A DNA stretch of 64,000 nucleotides from Alteromonas abrolhosensis (lineage in GTDB: Bacteria; Pseudomonadota; Gammaproteobacteria; Enterobacterales; Alteromonadaceae). The stretch lies in the NCBI RefSeq assembly GCF_001953635.1, contig NZ_MEJH01000005.1:248001-312000 (forward strand), given 5' to 3'. The notes below the pieces were generated by a model, which was not told the origin of the DNA, did no database searches, and saw nothing but the letters and a program-made list of their open reading frames with translations. The translations under genes were made by a program, and so were the position numbers. The stretch's first letter is position 1, and the number at the start of each line of letters is the position of its first letter. Shown here one piece after another: positions 28,992-38,121 of this stretch.

Positions 28992-30032
28992 CTAGAGTGT
29001 ATTCTCACCTGTAAGAATATTATTCAATGTTGTTGCAGCTATTTCTTCCAGCGCTTCTTGAGTGAAAAAACCCTGATGGCCGGTGATCAATACGTTGGGA
29101 AAAGTTGTTAATCGCTGAAAGATATCATCTTGAATAATCTCTTGTGAGTGATCATTGAAGAAAAGTTCGGATTCCCTTTCATAAACATCTAATCCTAAGT
29201 AGCCAATTTTTTTGGATTTAAGTGCTTTGATAATGGCGCTGTCATCAACAAGACCGCCCCTCGATGTATTTATCAGCATGACACCTCGCGGCATCATATC
29301 AACAGTCTCAGCATTTATAATATGGTGGCTCTGTTCGTTAAGAGGGCAATGCAATGTAATAATAACACTTTGCTCAAGCAGTTCGTTCATTGGTACATAG
29401 CAGGCGCCCATTGCAGTCACATCATCGTCTTGTTGGGGATCGAAGCAAAGTACCTTGCACCCAAAGCCCAATAATATTCGAATAACGGCTTTACCTATTT
29501 TACCTGTGCCAATCACACCTACGGTTTTACCGTGAAGGGTAAAACCCATCAGTCCTCCAAGGCTGAAATTACCTTCTCGAACGCGGTTGTATGCCTTATG
29601 GGTTTTACGGTTCAGCGTAAGTATAAGCGCAAGGGTATGTTCAGCTACTGTTTCCGGGCTATAAGCTGGCACACGGCTCACTGCAATATCAGCGCTTGCC
29701 GCTGCTACAACATCAACATTATTAAAACCTGCACAGCGAAGCGCGATGTGTTTAACACCACACTGTTTTAGAACATCAATAGTTGACGCGTTAACATCAT
29801 CGTTAACAAATACCACCACGTCGCTATAGCCTTTACAGCTAACGGCGGTTGACGAGTTCAGTGGATGTTCGAAAAAAGTCGCTTCAATAGAAGGTGGAAG
29901 CGACTGGTTTAAGGATGCCAGTAACGTAGAAAATACGTCTTTCTCATAAGGTCGAGTACTAAAAAATGCAATTTTTTTGCTTTGATAGTGGTTTGTTTTA
30001 GACGAGTCTTTCTTGTTCATTACTGTTGTCAT
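28992..30032 (-). CDS. ldhA: Fermentative D-lactate dehydrogenase
   Basis: NADH-dependent reduction of pyruvate to D-lactate. Extended identity with E. coli LdhA is visible: FVNDD, KHIALRCAGFNNVD, VPAYSPE, FTLHGKTVGVIGTGKIGKA (Rossmann GxGxxG), TSRGG (catalytic Arg), and GHQGF (catalytic His). It is about 15 residues longer at the N-terminus than the E. coli protein, so internal starts are possible. AGGT precedes the ATG by about 9 bases. It is followed, further upstream on the same strand, by the glutathione peroxidase gene. Confidence 0.92.
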   Translation of the reverse strand: MTTVMNKKDSSKTNHYQSKKIAFFSTRPYEKDVFSTLLASLNQSLPPSIEATFFEHPLNSSTAVSCKGYSDVVVFVNDDVNASTIDVLKQCGVKHIALRCAGFNNVDVVAAASADIAVSRVPAYSPETVAEHTLALILTLNRKTHKAYNRVREGNFSLGGLMGFTLHGKTVGVIGTGKIGKAVIRILLGFGCKVLCFDPQQDDDVTAMGACYVPMNELLEQSVIITLHCPLNEQSHHIINAETVDMMPRGVMLINTSRGGLVDDSAIIKALKSKKIGYLGLDVYERESELFFNDHSQEIIQDDIFQRLTTFPNVLITGHQGFFTQEALEEIAATTLNNILTGENTL

Positions 30033-30248
30033 GCGCTTACCTAATTACGCCTGTTAGATACTTAAAAGTTACGCCAGATAACTACATTTTGAGTAGACGC
30101 AGATCAAAAAAACTGATTTTAATGTCACAGACATACATATATTGAATTTAATCAGCCCACGTACGCACTGTCGAAAGCCATTCTTGCTGTAAAACGTAGC
30201 TACGCGATGGAGATTAGTAGCTACGGATAGTTCTTCGATACTTAACAA

Positions 30249-30734
30249 CTAGCTGGCTTGGAGCAATTTAACAATGTCTTTCTCAATAGCCTCTGGCTTA
30301 ACGGTGGGGGCATAACGCTTTAACACCTTGCCTTGGGCGTCGACTAAAAACTTGGTAAAATTCCATTTAATACGCTTTGTTCCTAGAAGGCCTGGAGCTT
30401 CCTTTTTTAATTCCTCAAAGAGCGGATTGGCATCGGGTCCATTTACATTTGTCTTCTTAAATAAAGGGAACGAAACACCAAAATTAAGACTACAAAACTG
30501 GGCAATATCTTCATCGCTACCCGGCTCTTGATGACCAAACTGGTCACATGGGAAGCCTAATATCTCAAAGCCGTTGTCATGGTATTTTTTGTAAAGCGTT
30601 TCTAGCCCTTCATACTGCGGAGTGAAGCCGCATTTACTGGCCGTATTAACAATAAGCAATACCTTTCCCTTGTATTGTTCTAAGGTAGTTTGTTCGCCGT
30701 TATTCAATGTAATAGGGTGTTCATAGAGTGCCAA
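30249..30734 (-). CDS. Glutathione-peroxidase-family thiol peroxidase
   Basis: Reduces hydroperoxides using thioredoxin or glutathione. Peroxidatic Cys35 lies in TASKCGFTPQ, the tetrad Gln65 in FPCDQFG, and Trp-Asn in KWNFTKF. The second Cys63 in FPCDQ is typical of the non-selenium, BtuE-like group. The length of 161 aa is normal with no signal peptide. It is divergent from the dehydrogenase gene at 30823. Confidence 0.92.
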   Translation of the reverse strand: MALYEHPITLNNGEQTTLEQYKGKVLLIVNTASKCGFTPQYEGLETLYKKYHDNGFEILGFPCDQFGHQEPGSDEDIAQFCSLNFGVSFPLFKKTNVNGPDANPLFEELKKEAPGLLGTKRIKWNFTKFLVDAQGKVLKRYAPTVKPEAIEKDIVKLLQAS

Positions 30735-30822
30735 AATTATTTTCCTATATTTTTGTTGTTGTTAAGTCTGTTACTCTTAGGTAATCCAAACATCTTTGTT
30801 AAGTATCTAGAGTATATTTTGT

Positions 30823-31698
30823 ATGAGTAATTTGAAAGTGAGTTTTTTGGGCTTGGGTGTAATGGGCTATCCTATGGCAGGGCACTTGAGCAAAGCTGGC
30901 TATTCGGTCACTGTTTATAATCGTACCTCTCAAAAGGCGCAGGACTGGCTATCAACCTATAACACTGGTGGCGCTAACGTTAGTGCAAGCGAAACTATCG
31001 CTCAGGCCTGTGAAGGTGCAGATGTTGTCTTCATGTGTGTGGGTAACGACAACGATGTAAAAGATGTTGCAACACAAGCACTAGCAGTGATGAAAGCGGG
31101 CAGTGTACTTGTTGATCACACAACAGCATCAGCAGATATCGCCAGAGAACTTTATGAGACCAGTAAAGAAAAACAAATTGGATTTCTAGACGCGCCAGTG
31201 TCTGGTGGTCAGGCGGGAGCTGAAAATGGTCAGTTGACAATAATGGTTGGTGGCGATGAAGACGTATACAGTAACGTTGAGCCGGTAATGGCGCAATATG
31301 CTCGCCATAGCCAACTACTCGGTAAGAGCGGCAGTGGGCAACTGGCTAAAATGATGAATCAGATTTGTATAGCCGGCATTGTCCAAGGCTTGGCCGAAGC
31401 CCTGCATTTTGGCCAGCGCGCGGGACTTGATTGTAAAGCTGTAGTTGATGTTATTAGCAAAGGCGCAGCGCAGTCGTGGCAAATGGAAAACAGAGCCAGC
31501 ACTATGCTAAATAACAGCTTTGATTTTGGCTTTGCCGTTGATTGGATGCGTAAAGACTTAAGCATCGCGTTGGATGAAGCCCGCAAGAACGGTTCAACGT
31601 TAGCGCTGACAGCACTTGTCGATCAATATTATGCTGACGTACAAAAACTTGGTGGCGGCCGCTGGGATACATCAAGTTTACTTACTCGATTAAAATAA
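30823..31698 (+). CDS. 3-hydroxyisobutyrate dehydrogenase-family oxidoreductase
   Basis: NAD(P)-dependent beta-hydroxyacid dehydrogenase. The N-terminal dinucleotide motif is GLGVMGYPM, substrate motif DAPVSGGQAGA near residue 126, and catalytic Lys in GQLAKMMNQ near 177. The length of 291 aa is standard. The family includes 3-hydroxyisobutyrate, tartronate-semialdehyde and succinic-semialdehyde reductases, and the sequence does not settle which. The valine-degradation genes about 3 kb away make the first plausible, but they are not contiguous. Confidence 0.85.
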   Translation: MSNLKVSFLGLGVMGYPMAGHLSKAGYSVTVYNRTSQKAQDWLSTYNTGGANVSASETIAQACEGADVVFMCVGNDNDVKDVATQALAVMKAGSVLVDHTTASADIARELYETSKEKQIGFLDAPVSGGQAGAENGQLTIMVGGDEDVYSNVEPVMAQYARHSQLLGKSGSGQLAKMMNQICIAGIVQGLAEALHFGQRAGLDCKAVVDVISKGAAQSWQMENRASTMLNNSFDFGFAVDWMRKDLSIALDEARKNGSTLALTALVDQYYADVQKLGGGRWDTSSLLTRLK

Positions 31699-31868
31699 CC
31701 TAAGCGTAGTGGAGTAATTTAAAAGTCTGCTGGTTTTCTCTGATATGTGAAAAAGTGTATGAAACAGGGAAAATCGGCGGGCCGGGCTCGTATATTGACG
31801 TCTTGAGCGCGTTTTTTTACTTGGGTTCAGTTCTATAGGCATTTGAACCTGGCTACTTCACCTGGCTA

Positions 31869-33479
31869 CTACAGCGATTGCTCCTGAGCAGATAGAATAA
31901 GTTGCTCTAAACGAGCTTTATTCACATCGTTCAACGGCAGTGACGTTATTTTATCGAGCAACTGTTTAACGCTAAATTTCCGGTAAACCGCTGTATCAGC
32001 CTCAATCATGCATTGAAGAAGGTTTAGACCGAAAGCGGCTGTATCCGGAGAAAGCTGAAAAGCGTCATAGAAATGCTTCATTGCCTTATTAAACAAACCC
32101 TCGATAAAAAGTTGTGTGCCAGTTTCGTTAATAGAAATGGCCTGTTCGTGATTTAAACCCAACCGCTCCCCACCTGAGAAAATCAGCTCGTCATTCATCA
32201 CTTGTTCCGAGATAGCCTGTAAATCTGCGTTTTTCCGCTTAGCCATTAAAAGTAATTCACCGGCTTTACGTTCGTCTCCAAGTCCGTGATGAACTTTAGC
32301 GGCGATTACAAGGATAGATGGCTCGGTACGTAAATAGTTATCAACGTAATCGCTTTCAAGCAGGTGCGCAGCTTTCTCTAGATCACCGTCTAGCACTGCT
32401 GAAAACGCCAAAAGATAGTCTCTTTTTTGTAACGTCTGAGGGTCACCCTGACTTCTCCCAGCAATACCCACTAACTTTCTAGCCTGAGACAAACTTTCTT
32501 GACGATTGGTCTCTGGAGACTCTTCTGCTAAAAATAGATAAAACTCAGCAAGCTCAAACGTGAAGTCGTTGAAACTGTCTTTAGCGCTTCTGTGCATCGC
32601 GCGCTTTTTCTGCAATAGGTCTATGGCTTCAACAACCTTGTCTTGTTTCTGATAGGCAATGGTTTTTAACTTAGCTGCTGGCAGGCTTAATTCACTGAAC
32701 TTAATTTCGTTTAAGTATTTTTCTACCTGATCGTAGGAATCTTGTTCAAACGATATGGATGCTAACCATTCAAATGCTTTATCACGAGCCAAACTTGAGT
32801 TAACCATTTGGCTTAAATGACTTTTACAATGCGGCCATTGACCTGAGGCGTATTGGCACTTCACCTTTCCCCACTGTGCCCATAACACTTTGTCAGAGCG
32901 GGTTAACACATCGTCATAAATACTCAATGCTCGTTGAATTTCACCATTTTCAAAAAGTAGACGCGCGTAAAGCTTCCTAATATCGGCTACTAGGCGAGGA
33001 GGGATACCTTCTGAAATTTTAGCTCTCACGACACTAATCGCACGGTCTAATTGCTTGTTATCCAGCGCGTGCAACACATTTTTGACAAAATCTCGATAAC
33101 TTAGGTAATGGTTAATTTGTCGGGTTAGCGAAGCAATAGTGTATGGCTTTATAAGTAAAACGTCTGGCTGTAAGTCCATTATACGGCCAATAATTTGCGG
33201 TGAGCGATCTGAAGTCAGGAAAATTATGCCCGTGCTAGGTCTAATAAATCCGGCTTCTTTTAAACTCTGGATCCATTCCACGCCAGTTTTACCTTGCCCA
33301 AGGTGGTAATCCATTAACAGGAGTTCGAAGTTTTGCTTCTTAAGCGCCGCCTTCAGTTCTACACCTGACGCAAAACTGCTTACCGATAAGTTAGCGATAG
33401 ACATTAAATGTCCTCGAAGGGCAGTACGAGCAGTAGCGTTGTCTTCTACTATGGCTATTCTGAATTCCACGGCGACCAA
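31869..33479 (-). CDS. REC-TPR response regulator, first paralogue
   Basis: An N-terminal receiver domain (residues 5-125) has acidic pair Glu12-Asp13, phospho-acceptor Asp57 in MDYHLG and Lys in LIKPY. The remaining about 400 residues are helical repeats of TPR type (for example near 175-190 and 470-495). There is no DNA-binding or enzymatic output domain, so output is probably by protein contact. No histidine kinase is adjacent. A second gene of the same architecture lies at 55572-57212. Partner and pathway are unknown. Confidence 0.8.
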   Translation of the reverse strand: MVAVEFRIAIVEDNATARTALRGHLMSIANLSVSSFASGVELKAALKKQNFELLLMDYHLGQGKTGVEWIQSLKEAGFIRPSTGIIFLTSDRSPQIIGRIMDLQPDVLLIKPYTIASLTRQINHYLSYRDFVKNVLHALDNKQLDRAISVVRAKISEGIPPRLVADIRKLYARLLFENGEIQRALSIYDDVLTRSDKVLWAQWGKVKCQYASGQWPHCKSHLSQMVNSSLARDKAFEWLASISFEQDSYDQVEKYLNEIKFSELSLPAAKLKTIAYQKQDKVVEAIDLLQKKRAMHRSAKDSFNDFTFELAEFYLFLAEESPETNRQESLSQARKLVGIAGRSQGDPQTLQKRDYLLAFSAVLDGDLEKAAHLLESDYVDNYLRTEPSILVIAAKVHHGLGDERKAGELLLMAKRKNADLQAISEQVMNDELIFSGGERLGLNHEQAISINETGTQLFIEGLFNKAMKHFYDAFQLSPDTAAFGLNLLQCMIEADTAVYRKFSVKQLLDKITSLPLNDVNKARLEQLILSAQEQSL

Positions 33480-33642
33480 ACAAGGTTAACTTATATCAAG
33501 CTAGCTTATCAGTGGCTGGAAAAAAGTGCATTATTAAAAAGGCTAAGATTTGTGTTTAGGCCATTGATGTAATAACTCAAACTTCATTCTCGTCACAAAA
33601 TATTTACGTTAAACATCACTATTTTTAAATAAATGTTTACCT

Positions 33643-33656
33643 TTACGTTTACGTAA
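33643..33656. promoter_or_regulatory. Candidate operator before the valine-degradation genes
   Basis: TTACGT-TT-ACGTAA is a 14-bp dyad with perfect 6-bp arms, 55 bp before the acyl-CoA dehydrogenase start. It resembles sites described for MerR-family LiuR, a regulator of branched-chain amino acid catabolism; that link is from memory and not checked here. Confidence 0.5.
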
Positions 33657-33710
33657 GGGGTAGGTATTGGTTATTGTAGTTTAAAAGCAAATTAATTGAA
33701 GGTATGCCTA

Positions 33711-34865
33711 ATGAACTTTGAATTAACCGATGACCAATTAGCCTTTGAAGAAACAGCCCGTCAATTCGCCCAGCAAGAGCTTGCGCCTAACGCCGCTATG
33801 TGGGACAGAGAGCATCACTTCCCAGTAGAAGCAATTAAAAAAGCGGGTGAATTGGGTTTCTGCGGTTTGTACGCACCAGAGAGTGCGGGCGGGCTTGGCT
33901 TATCAAGGCTCGATTCTTCTATTATTTTCGAACAGCTTTCAATGGGGTGCACAACAACAACGGCCATGTTAACCATTCACAATATGGCAACGTGGATGAT
34001 TGCGACTTGGGGTACCAGCGAAGTAAAAGATAGGTGGTGCGACCAACTGGTAACCGGTGACAAACTTGCATCTTATTGCTTAACCGAGCCTGGCGCTGGC
34101 TCTGATGCAGCATCGCTTAAAACAAAGGCTACGAAAGCTGGCGATGGTTACGTTCTTAACGGGTCTAAGGTATTTATTTCGGGCGCAGGTAGTACTGACG
34201 TACTTGTTGTTATGGCTCGTACCGGTGGCGATGGTCCTAAGGGTGTATCAGCATTTGCGGTTCCTGCCAATGCCGACGGGATTGAGTACGGAAAAGCCGA
34301 AGAAAAAATGGGCTGGAATGCCCAACCCACTCGCATGATCACGTTCGACAACGTGAAATTAGATGCAAGTTGGTTACTTGGCGAGGAAGGACAAGGCTTT
34401 AAAATGGCCATGCAAGGGCTTGATGGCGGTCGAATTAATATTGCTACCTGCTCGGTCGGAACTGCACAGCAGGCGCTTAATGTTGCTCGCGACTACATGA
34501 ATGAACGAGAGCAGTTTGGTAAACCTATTGCTGGTTTTCAGGCATTACAGTTTAAATTAGCCGATATGGCCACTGAACTTGTCGCAGCAAGACAAATGGT
34601 GCGTATGGCTGCGTGTAAGCTAGATAATAACGACCCGGACAAAACTACCTATTGCGCTATGGCGAAAAGGTTTGCTACCGACGTAGGCTTCAATGTGTGT
34701 AACGATGCACTTCAACTGCACGGTGGGTACGGTTACATCAAAGAGTATCCGCTAGAGCGTCATTTCAGAGATGTTCGCGTACATCAAATTCTGGAAGGCA
34801 CTAATGAAATTATGCGCGTTATCATTGGTAGACGTTTGTTGTCAGATGAGAGAAGTGTACTGTAG
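33711..34865 (+). CDS. Acyl-CoA dehydrogenase, isobutyryl-CoA type
   Basis: FAD-dependent oxidation of a short acyl-CoA to the enoyl-CoA. The N-terminal LTDDQLAFEETARQFA, LTEPGAGSDA, and the late LEGTNEIMR with the catalytic Glu are characteristic of short-chain acyl-CoA dehydrogenases. I used ATG 33711, with GAAGGT 7 bases upstream, rather than the TTG at 33696. The protein is 384 aa. It is 58 bases from the 3-hydroxyisobutyryl-CoA hydrolase gene, pointing to the valine pathway and isobutyryl-CoA as substrate. An enoyl-CoA hydratase is not between them. Confidence 0.88.
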   Translation: MNFELTDDQLAFEETARQFAQQELAPNAAMWDREHHFPVEAIKKAGELGFCGLYAPESAGGLGLSRLDSSIIFEQLSMGCTTTTAMLTIHNMATWMIATWGTSEVKDRWCDQLVTGDKLASYCLTEPGAGSDAASLKTKATKAGDGYVLNGSKVFISGAGSTDVLVVMARTGGDGPKGVSAFAVPANADGIEYGKAEEKMGWNAQPTRMITFDNVKLDASWLLGEEGQGFKMAMQGLDGGRINIATCSVGTAQQALNVARDYMNEREQFGKPIAGFQALQFKLADMATELVAARQMVRMAACKLDNNDPDKTTYCAMAKRFATDVGFNVCNDALQLHGGYGYIKEYPLERHFRDVRVHQILEGTNEIMRVIIGRRLLSDERSVL

Positions 34866-34923
34866 TACACTACGGTAATAGATTTATCAGGCATCATTTG
34901 ATGGACTATAAAAAGGAGTGGAA

Positions 34924-36054
34924 ATGACAGACGTGGAATCGGTAGTCATTGTTGATGAATTAAAAACGTCTAACAACGACTACACAATAGGCCGTTTGAC
35001 ACTTAACAAGCCAAAAGCCTTAAATGCATTGGATTTAGAAATGGCTGGTATCATGCTTGACGCACTTCAGCAGTGGCAGTCTCGCAACGATATTGTGGCT
35101 GTAGTGATTGATGCAGCAGGCGAAAAAGCGTTTTGCGCTGGTGGCGACATTGTTTCGATGTACAAATCGATGGTGGAAGCTAAGGGGCAAATTCCAGCAT
35201 TTTTAGAAACATTTTTCGAAACTGAGTACACGCTAGATTACACCATTCATAATTACAATAAGCCCATCATCGTTTGGGGTAGTGGAATTGTTATGGGTGG
35301 AGGTATGGGGCTACTATGCGGTGCAAGCCATCGAATAGTAACTGAAACCTCTCGCCTTGCCATGCCTGAGATCACAATTGGTCTATACCCGGATGTGGGA
35401 GGTAGCTATTTTTTACCTCGCTTACCTGGCAAAGCAGGTCTGTTTCTAGGTTTAACGGGGGGGCAAATGAATGGCACCGACGCTTGCTTCGTGGGGTTAG
35501 CGGATAGTTTGCTGGCCAGTACAGAAAAAGATGCTTTGCTTAACAGCCTTTCAGAATATCCGTGGGAAAAGACCGACAGCGAGAGTCTGGCTTCTTCTGT
35601 TACAAATATCATCGATACAATGAAAACACCTGAAGAACTGCCAAAAGGTAATGTTGAGCCCAATATGGCACTGATCAATGACCTGTGTGCAGCAGACAAT
35701 GTTACTGATGTTGTGCATGCCATTCTTGACGCCGACATGAATGAGGACAAGTGGTTGCAAAGAGCGCAAAGCACTTTAGCCAAAGGTTCTCCCATCACCA
35801 TGCATTTAGTATTTGAGCAATGTAAGAAAGGCGCGAACATGACACTGGCTGACTGTTTCAGAATGGAAGCGGATATGTCCTGTCGATGTGGAGAAAGTGG
35901 GGAGTTCCAAGAGGGTGTAAGAGCGCTTTTGATTGATAAAGACATGTCACCGCAGTGGAAGTATAAAAAGGTAGATGAAGTGCCAGATGACGTAATAGCA
36001 CATTTCTTTACTTCGCCTTGGGCTAAAGAGAAGCATCCGTTGGCAAAGTTGTAA
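34924..36054 (+). CDS. 3-hydroxyisobutyryl-CoA hydrolase-like enzyme
   Basis: Crotonase-fold thioesterase that would release 3-hydroxyisobutyrate in valine breakdown. Residues 40-160 hold the family motifs KAFCAGGDI, GGGMGLLCGA and MPEITIGLYPDVG with the catalytic Glu; the C-terminal part matches the hydrolase subfamily rather than simple hydratases. ATG 34924 is 5 bases after AAAAGGAG; a GTG overlapping that site is less likely. The length of 376 aa is right for the hydrolase. It pairs with the upstream acyl-CoA dehydrogenase. Confidence 0.87.
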   Translation: MTDVESVVIVDELKTSNNDYTIGRLTLNKPKALNALDLEMAGIMLDALQQWQSRNDIVAVVIDAAGEKAFCAGGDIVSMYKSMVEAKGQIPAFLETFFETEYTLDYTIHNYNKPIIVWGSGIVMGGGMGLLCGASHRIVTETSRLAMPEITIGLYPDVGGSYFLPRLPGKAGLFLGLTGGQMNGTDACFVGLADSLLASTEKDALLNSLSEYPWEKTDSESLASSVTNIIDTMKTPEELPKGNVEPNMALINDLCAADNVTDVVHAILDADMNEDKWLQRAQSTLAKGSPITMHLVFEQCKKGANMTLADCFRMEADMSCRCGESGEFQEGVRALLIDKDMSPQWKYKKVDEVPDDVIAHFFTSPWAKEKHPLAKL

Positions 36055-36191
36055 TTACAAGACTCATCAAATAAGCACTGAAGGCACTATTGGAGTAGGC
36101 TGACTTAAGTTTTGAGATAGTGTCTCTTATTGCCGTAAAGGCATCAGTTTTGATATCCTTTGCGGCAAATTCACAGTAAAAAGTACCCGCC

Positions 36192-37052
36192 ATGTGGCAC
36201 TGTCCACTTTGTAAATCATCAATCTCATTGCAATCAACGCCCATACGTTGTGAAAACAATCATAGTTTTGACAAAGCGAAATCTGGCTATGTCAATCTTC
36301 TACCCGTTCAGTTTAAAAAGTCTAAACTACCTGGCGACAACAAGGATATGGTAAGGGCCAGAAGGGAATTTCATCAATTGAATGCTTATAAGCCTTTAAA
36401 AGACCATCTGGTTTCGCTGGTGGAAAGTGCGTTAATTGAAACTATTTCTCACAAGGATGCACCGGAAGAACGCCATGTGGAAGTCACCAAGGTTTATGAC
36501 GCAGGGTGCGGTGAGGGGAGCTACCTGAATGCAATGTTGCAAGGTCTTTCTTCGAAAGAATTCAGGGTTGAAGGTGCAGGTAGTGATATTGCTAAAATTG
36601 CCGTAGAACTTGCAGCTAAAGCCTACAAGCATGCGCAGTTTGTTGTTGCGAGTAGTTTCGACTTACCCCTTGATAATAACTCGCAAAACGTAATGATGCA
36701 GGTCTTTGCTCCAGGGAGTAATGATGAATATGTGAGGGTTCTTAAAAATAATGGCCTTTTAGTGACGGTTGACCCTGCACCAGAACACCTCTTGGAGCTT
36801 AAGCAGCAGGTTTACGACAACCCGAGACGTCATGAAATAAGCGAAGAGGAACGACAGGGTTTTAAACGGCTTTATAACGAATGTTTTTCCTTTCCCATTC
36901 AATTCGAGAGCAAAGAACACGCGCTGGCACTAATAAAGATGACGCCGTTTTACTGGAAACTTCCTCAGGGTAAAATCGACGGGATTGTTGAAACGTTGAA
37001 AGGCGTTACCGCAGACTTCCACATTCAGCTTTGGCAAAAAACACCGCAGTAA
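36192..37052 (+). CDS. rlmA: 23S rRNA (guanine-N1) methyltransferase RlmA
   Basis: Methylates G745 of 23S rRNA. An N-terminal zinc-binding site is formed by Cys4, Cys7, Cys20 and His24. NKDMVRARREFH is a family hallmark, and the SAM motif is YDAGCGEGSY near residue 104. The length of 286 aa fits the RlmA type. It is transcribed toward the thioredoxin-fold gene and ends at a shared hairpin. Confidence 0.92.
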   Translation: MWHCPLCKSSISLQSTPIRCENNHSFDKAKSGYVNLLPVQFKKSKLPGDNKDMVRARREFHQLNAYKPLKDHLVSLVESALIETISHKDAPEERHVEVTKVYDAGCGEGSYLNAMLQGLSSKEFRVEGAGSDIAKIAVELAAKAYKHAQFVVASSFDLPLDNNSQNVMMQVFAPGSNDEYVRVLKNNGLLVTVDPAPEHLLELKQQVYDNPRRHEISEEERQGFKRLYNECFSFPIQFESKEHALALIKMTPFYWKLPQGKIDGIVETLKGVTADFHIQLWQKTPQ

Positions 37053-37066
37053 TATCTATAATGGAT

Positions 37067-37091
37067 TACCCATCGATTCTACCGATGGGTA
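37067..37091. terminator. Hairpin shared by two convergent genes
   Basis: TACCCATCG and CGATGGGTA form a perfect 9-bp stem with a 7-base loop. It overlaps the stop codon of the minus-strand gene. T tracts are weak, so termination is a guess. Confidence 0.5.
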
Positions 37092-37993
37092 GACAGCCAC
37101 TCCTCTAAAGCGGGACTTCCTACAAGTATAGTCTGTACTTGTTTTGTGCCGTTTAACACAACGTAGGTAGGGAACCCGTTTTGACCGGTAGCTCGCAATA
37201 GTGCAGATTCACTGTATTCTCCTTCAAAGATGATAAAGGGGTATTCAACCTCATGAGTAATCAAATGCTGCTTAAATTCGGCTATATTGTCCGTGCCTGA
37301 TAACCCAACTACTTTTATACCCTTATCATTGTTTAAACGATTGACTAGCGGAATGGACAGCTTACAAAAGCCACAGAAAGGGCTATATAGTTGGACGATA
37401 GTCGTAGTCGAAGTCTCAATGACGTCGTTGAGTGTTTTGTCGTTAGATGTGGTAGCGGAGAAGCGCCAAATCTCTCCAACTATTGGAGCGTCCAAATGCA
37501 TTTTAGCCAAAGCGGTAGTGATACCTTTGTTTCGCTCTTCATTATTGTTATGTAACTGTTGAAGCTTTGTACGATTCTCAACTGAGTTAACTCTATATAA
37601 CTGAACGATGACCTGGCCGTTTTCAAAATTCTCAGAATACAGATTAGCAATACTAATCCCCGTCTCGTTTTCAAAACCTACGGATGTCATCTCGGGGATA
37701 AGAAAATGCGTTGTTCCCTTGGTGTCGGTAACCGCCACTAAAAACTTATTTGCTGGGTTGTTATCTGCGCTATCAAAAGAATAGGGGGATGCCAGTGTTC
37801 CTTTCACCGTATCGCCATCAACGTACAGGTTCACAGGAGGATAGAGTGTAAGTGATGAAGAGTAAGGTAGTTGCGTTTTAACTTTGTACCACTCAATCCA
37901 ATTATTTGGGTCGATGTTAGCAGAACTTTCAAAGCATGGTAGGCAAAATAAGCTAAAAAAAAACTGCAATTTTATAGGGTTAATTTTAATCAT
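37079..37993 (-). CDS. Secreted thioredoxin-fold protein with CxxC
   Basis: Probable periplasmic thiol-disulfide protein. A hydrophobic N-terminal stretch with LFCLPCF suggests export. The first 190 residues are unassigned; the C-terminal 120 form a thioredoxin-like domain with SPFCGFC and a cis-Pro motif GFPTYV. I prefer ATG 37993, 6 bases after AAAAGG, over ATG 38008. It is convergent with rlmA. The fused N-domain could not be identified; it may bind a partner. A conjugal-transfer TraF-like role is unlikely without other transfer genes. Confidence 0.7.
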   Translation of the reverse strand: MIKINPIKLQFFFSLFCLPCFESSANIDPNNWIEWYKVKTQLPYSSSLTLYPPVNLYVDGDTVKGTLASPYSFDSADNNPANKFLVAVTDTKGTTHFLIPEMTSVGFENETGISIANLYSENFENGQVIVQLYRVNSVENRTKLQQLHNNNEERNKGITTALAKMHLDAPIVGEIWRFSATTSNDKTLNDVIETSTTTIVQLYSPFCGFCKLSIPLVNRLNNDKGIKVVGLSGTDNIAEFKQHLITHEVEYPFIIFEGEYSESALLRATGQNGFPTYVVLNGTKQVQTILVGSPALEEWLSTHR

Positions 37994-38121
37994 GAAAATC
38001 CTTTTCATATTAATATTTAGAGAGTTACGCTCTTTTTATGTTACGCGTAACCAAAAAAATCCGTTTACATACAACATCAAAACAAAGCGCGACAAACGTT
38101 TATTCGTTTGCCGCTGTCTTT

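Noticed and set aside
35406..35945. Antisense 179-codon frame inside the 3-hydroxyisobutyryl-CoA hydrolase gene
   Set aside because: It overlaps a well-supported gene completely and has no independent support.
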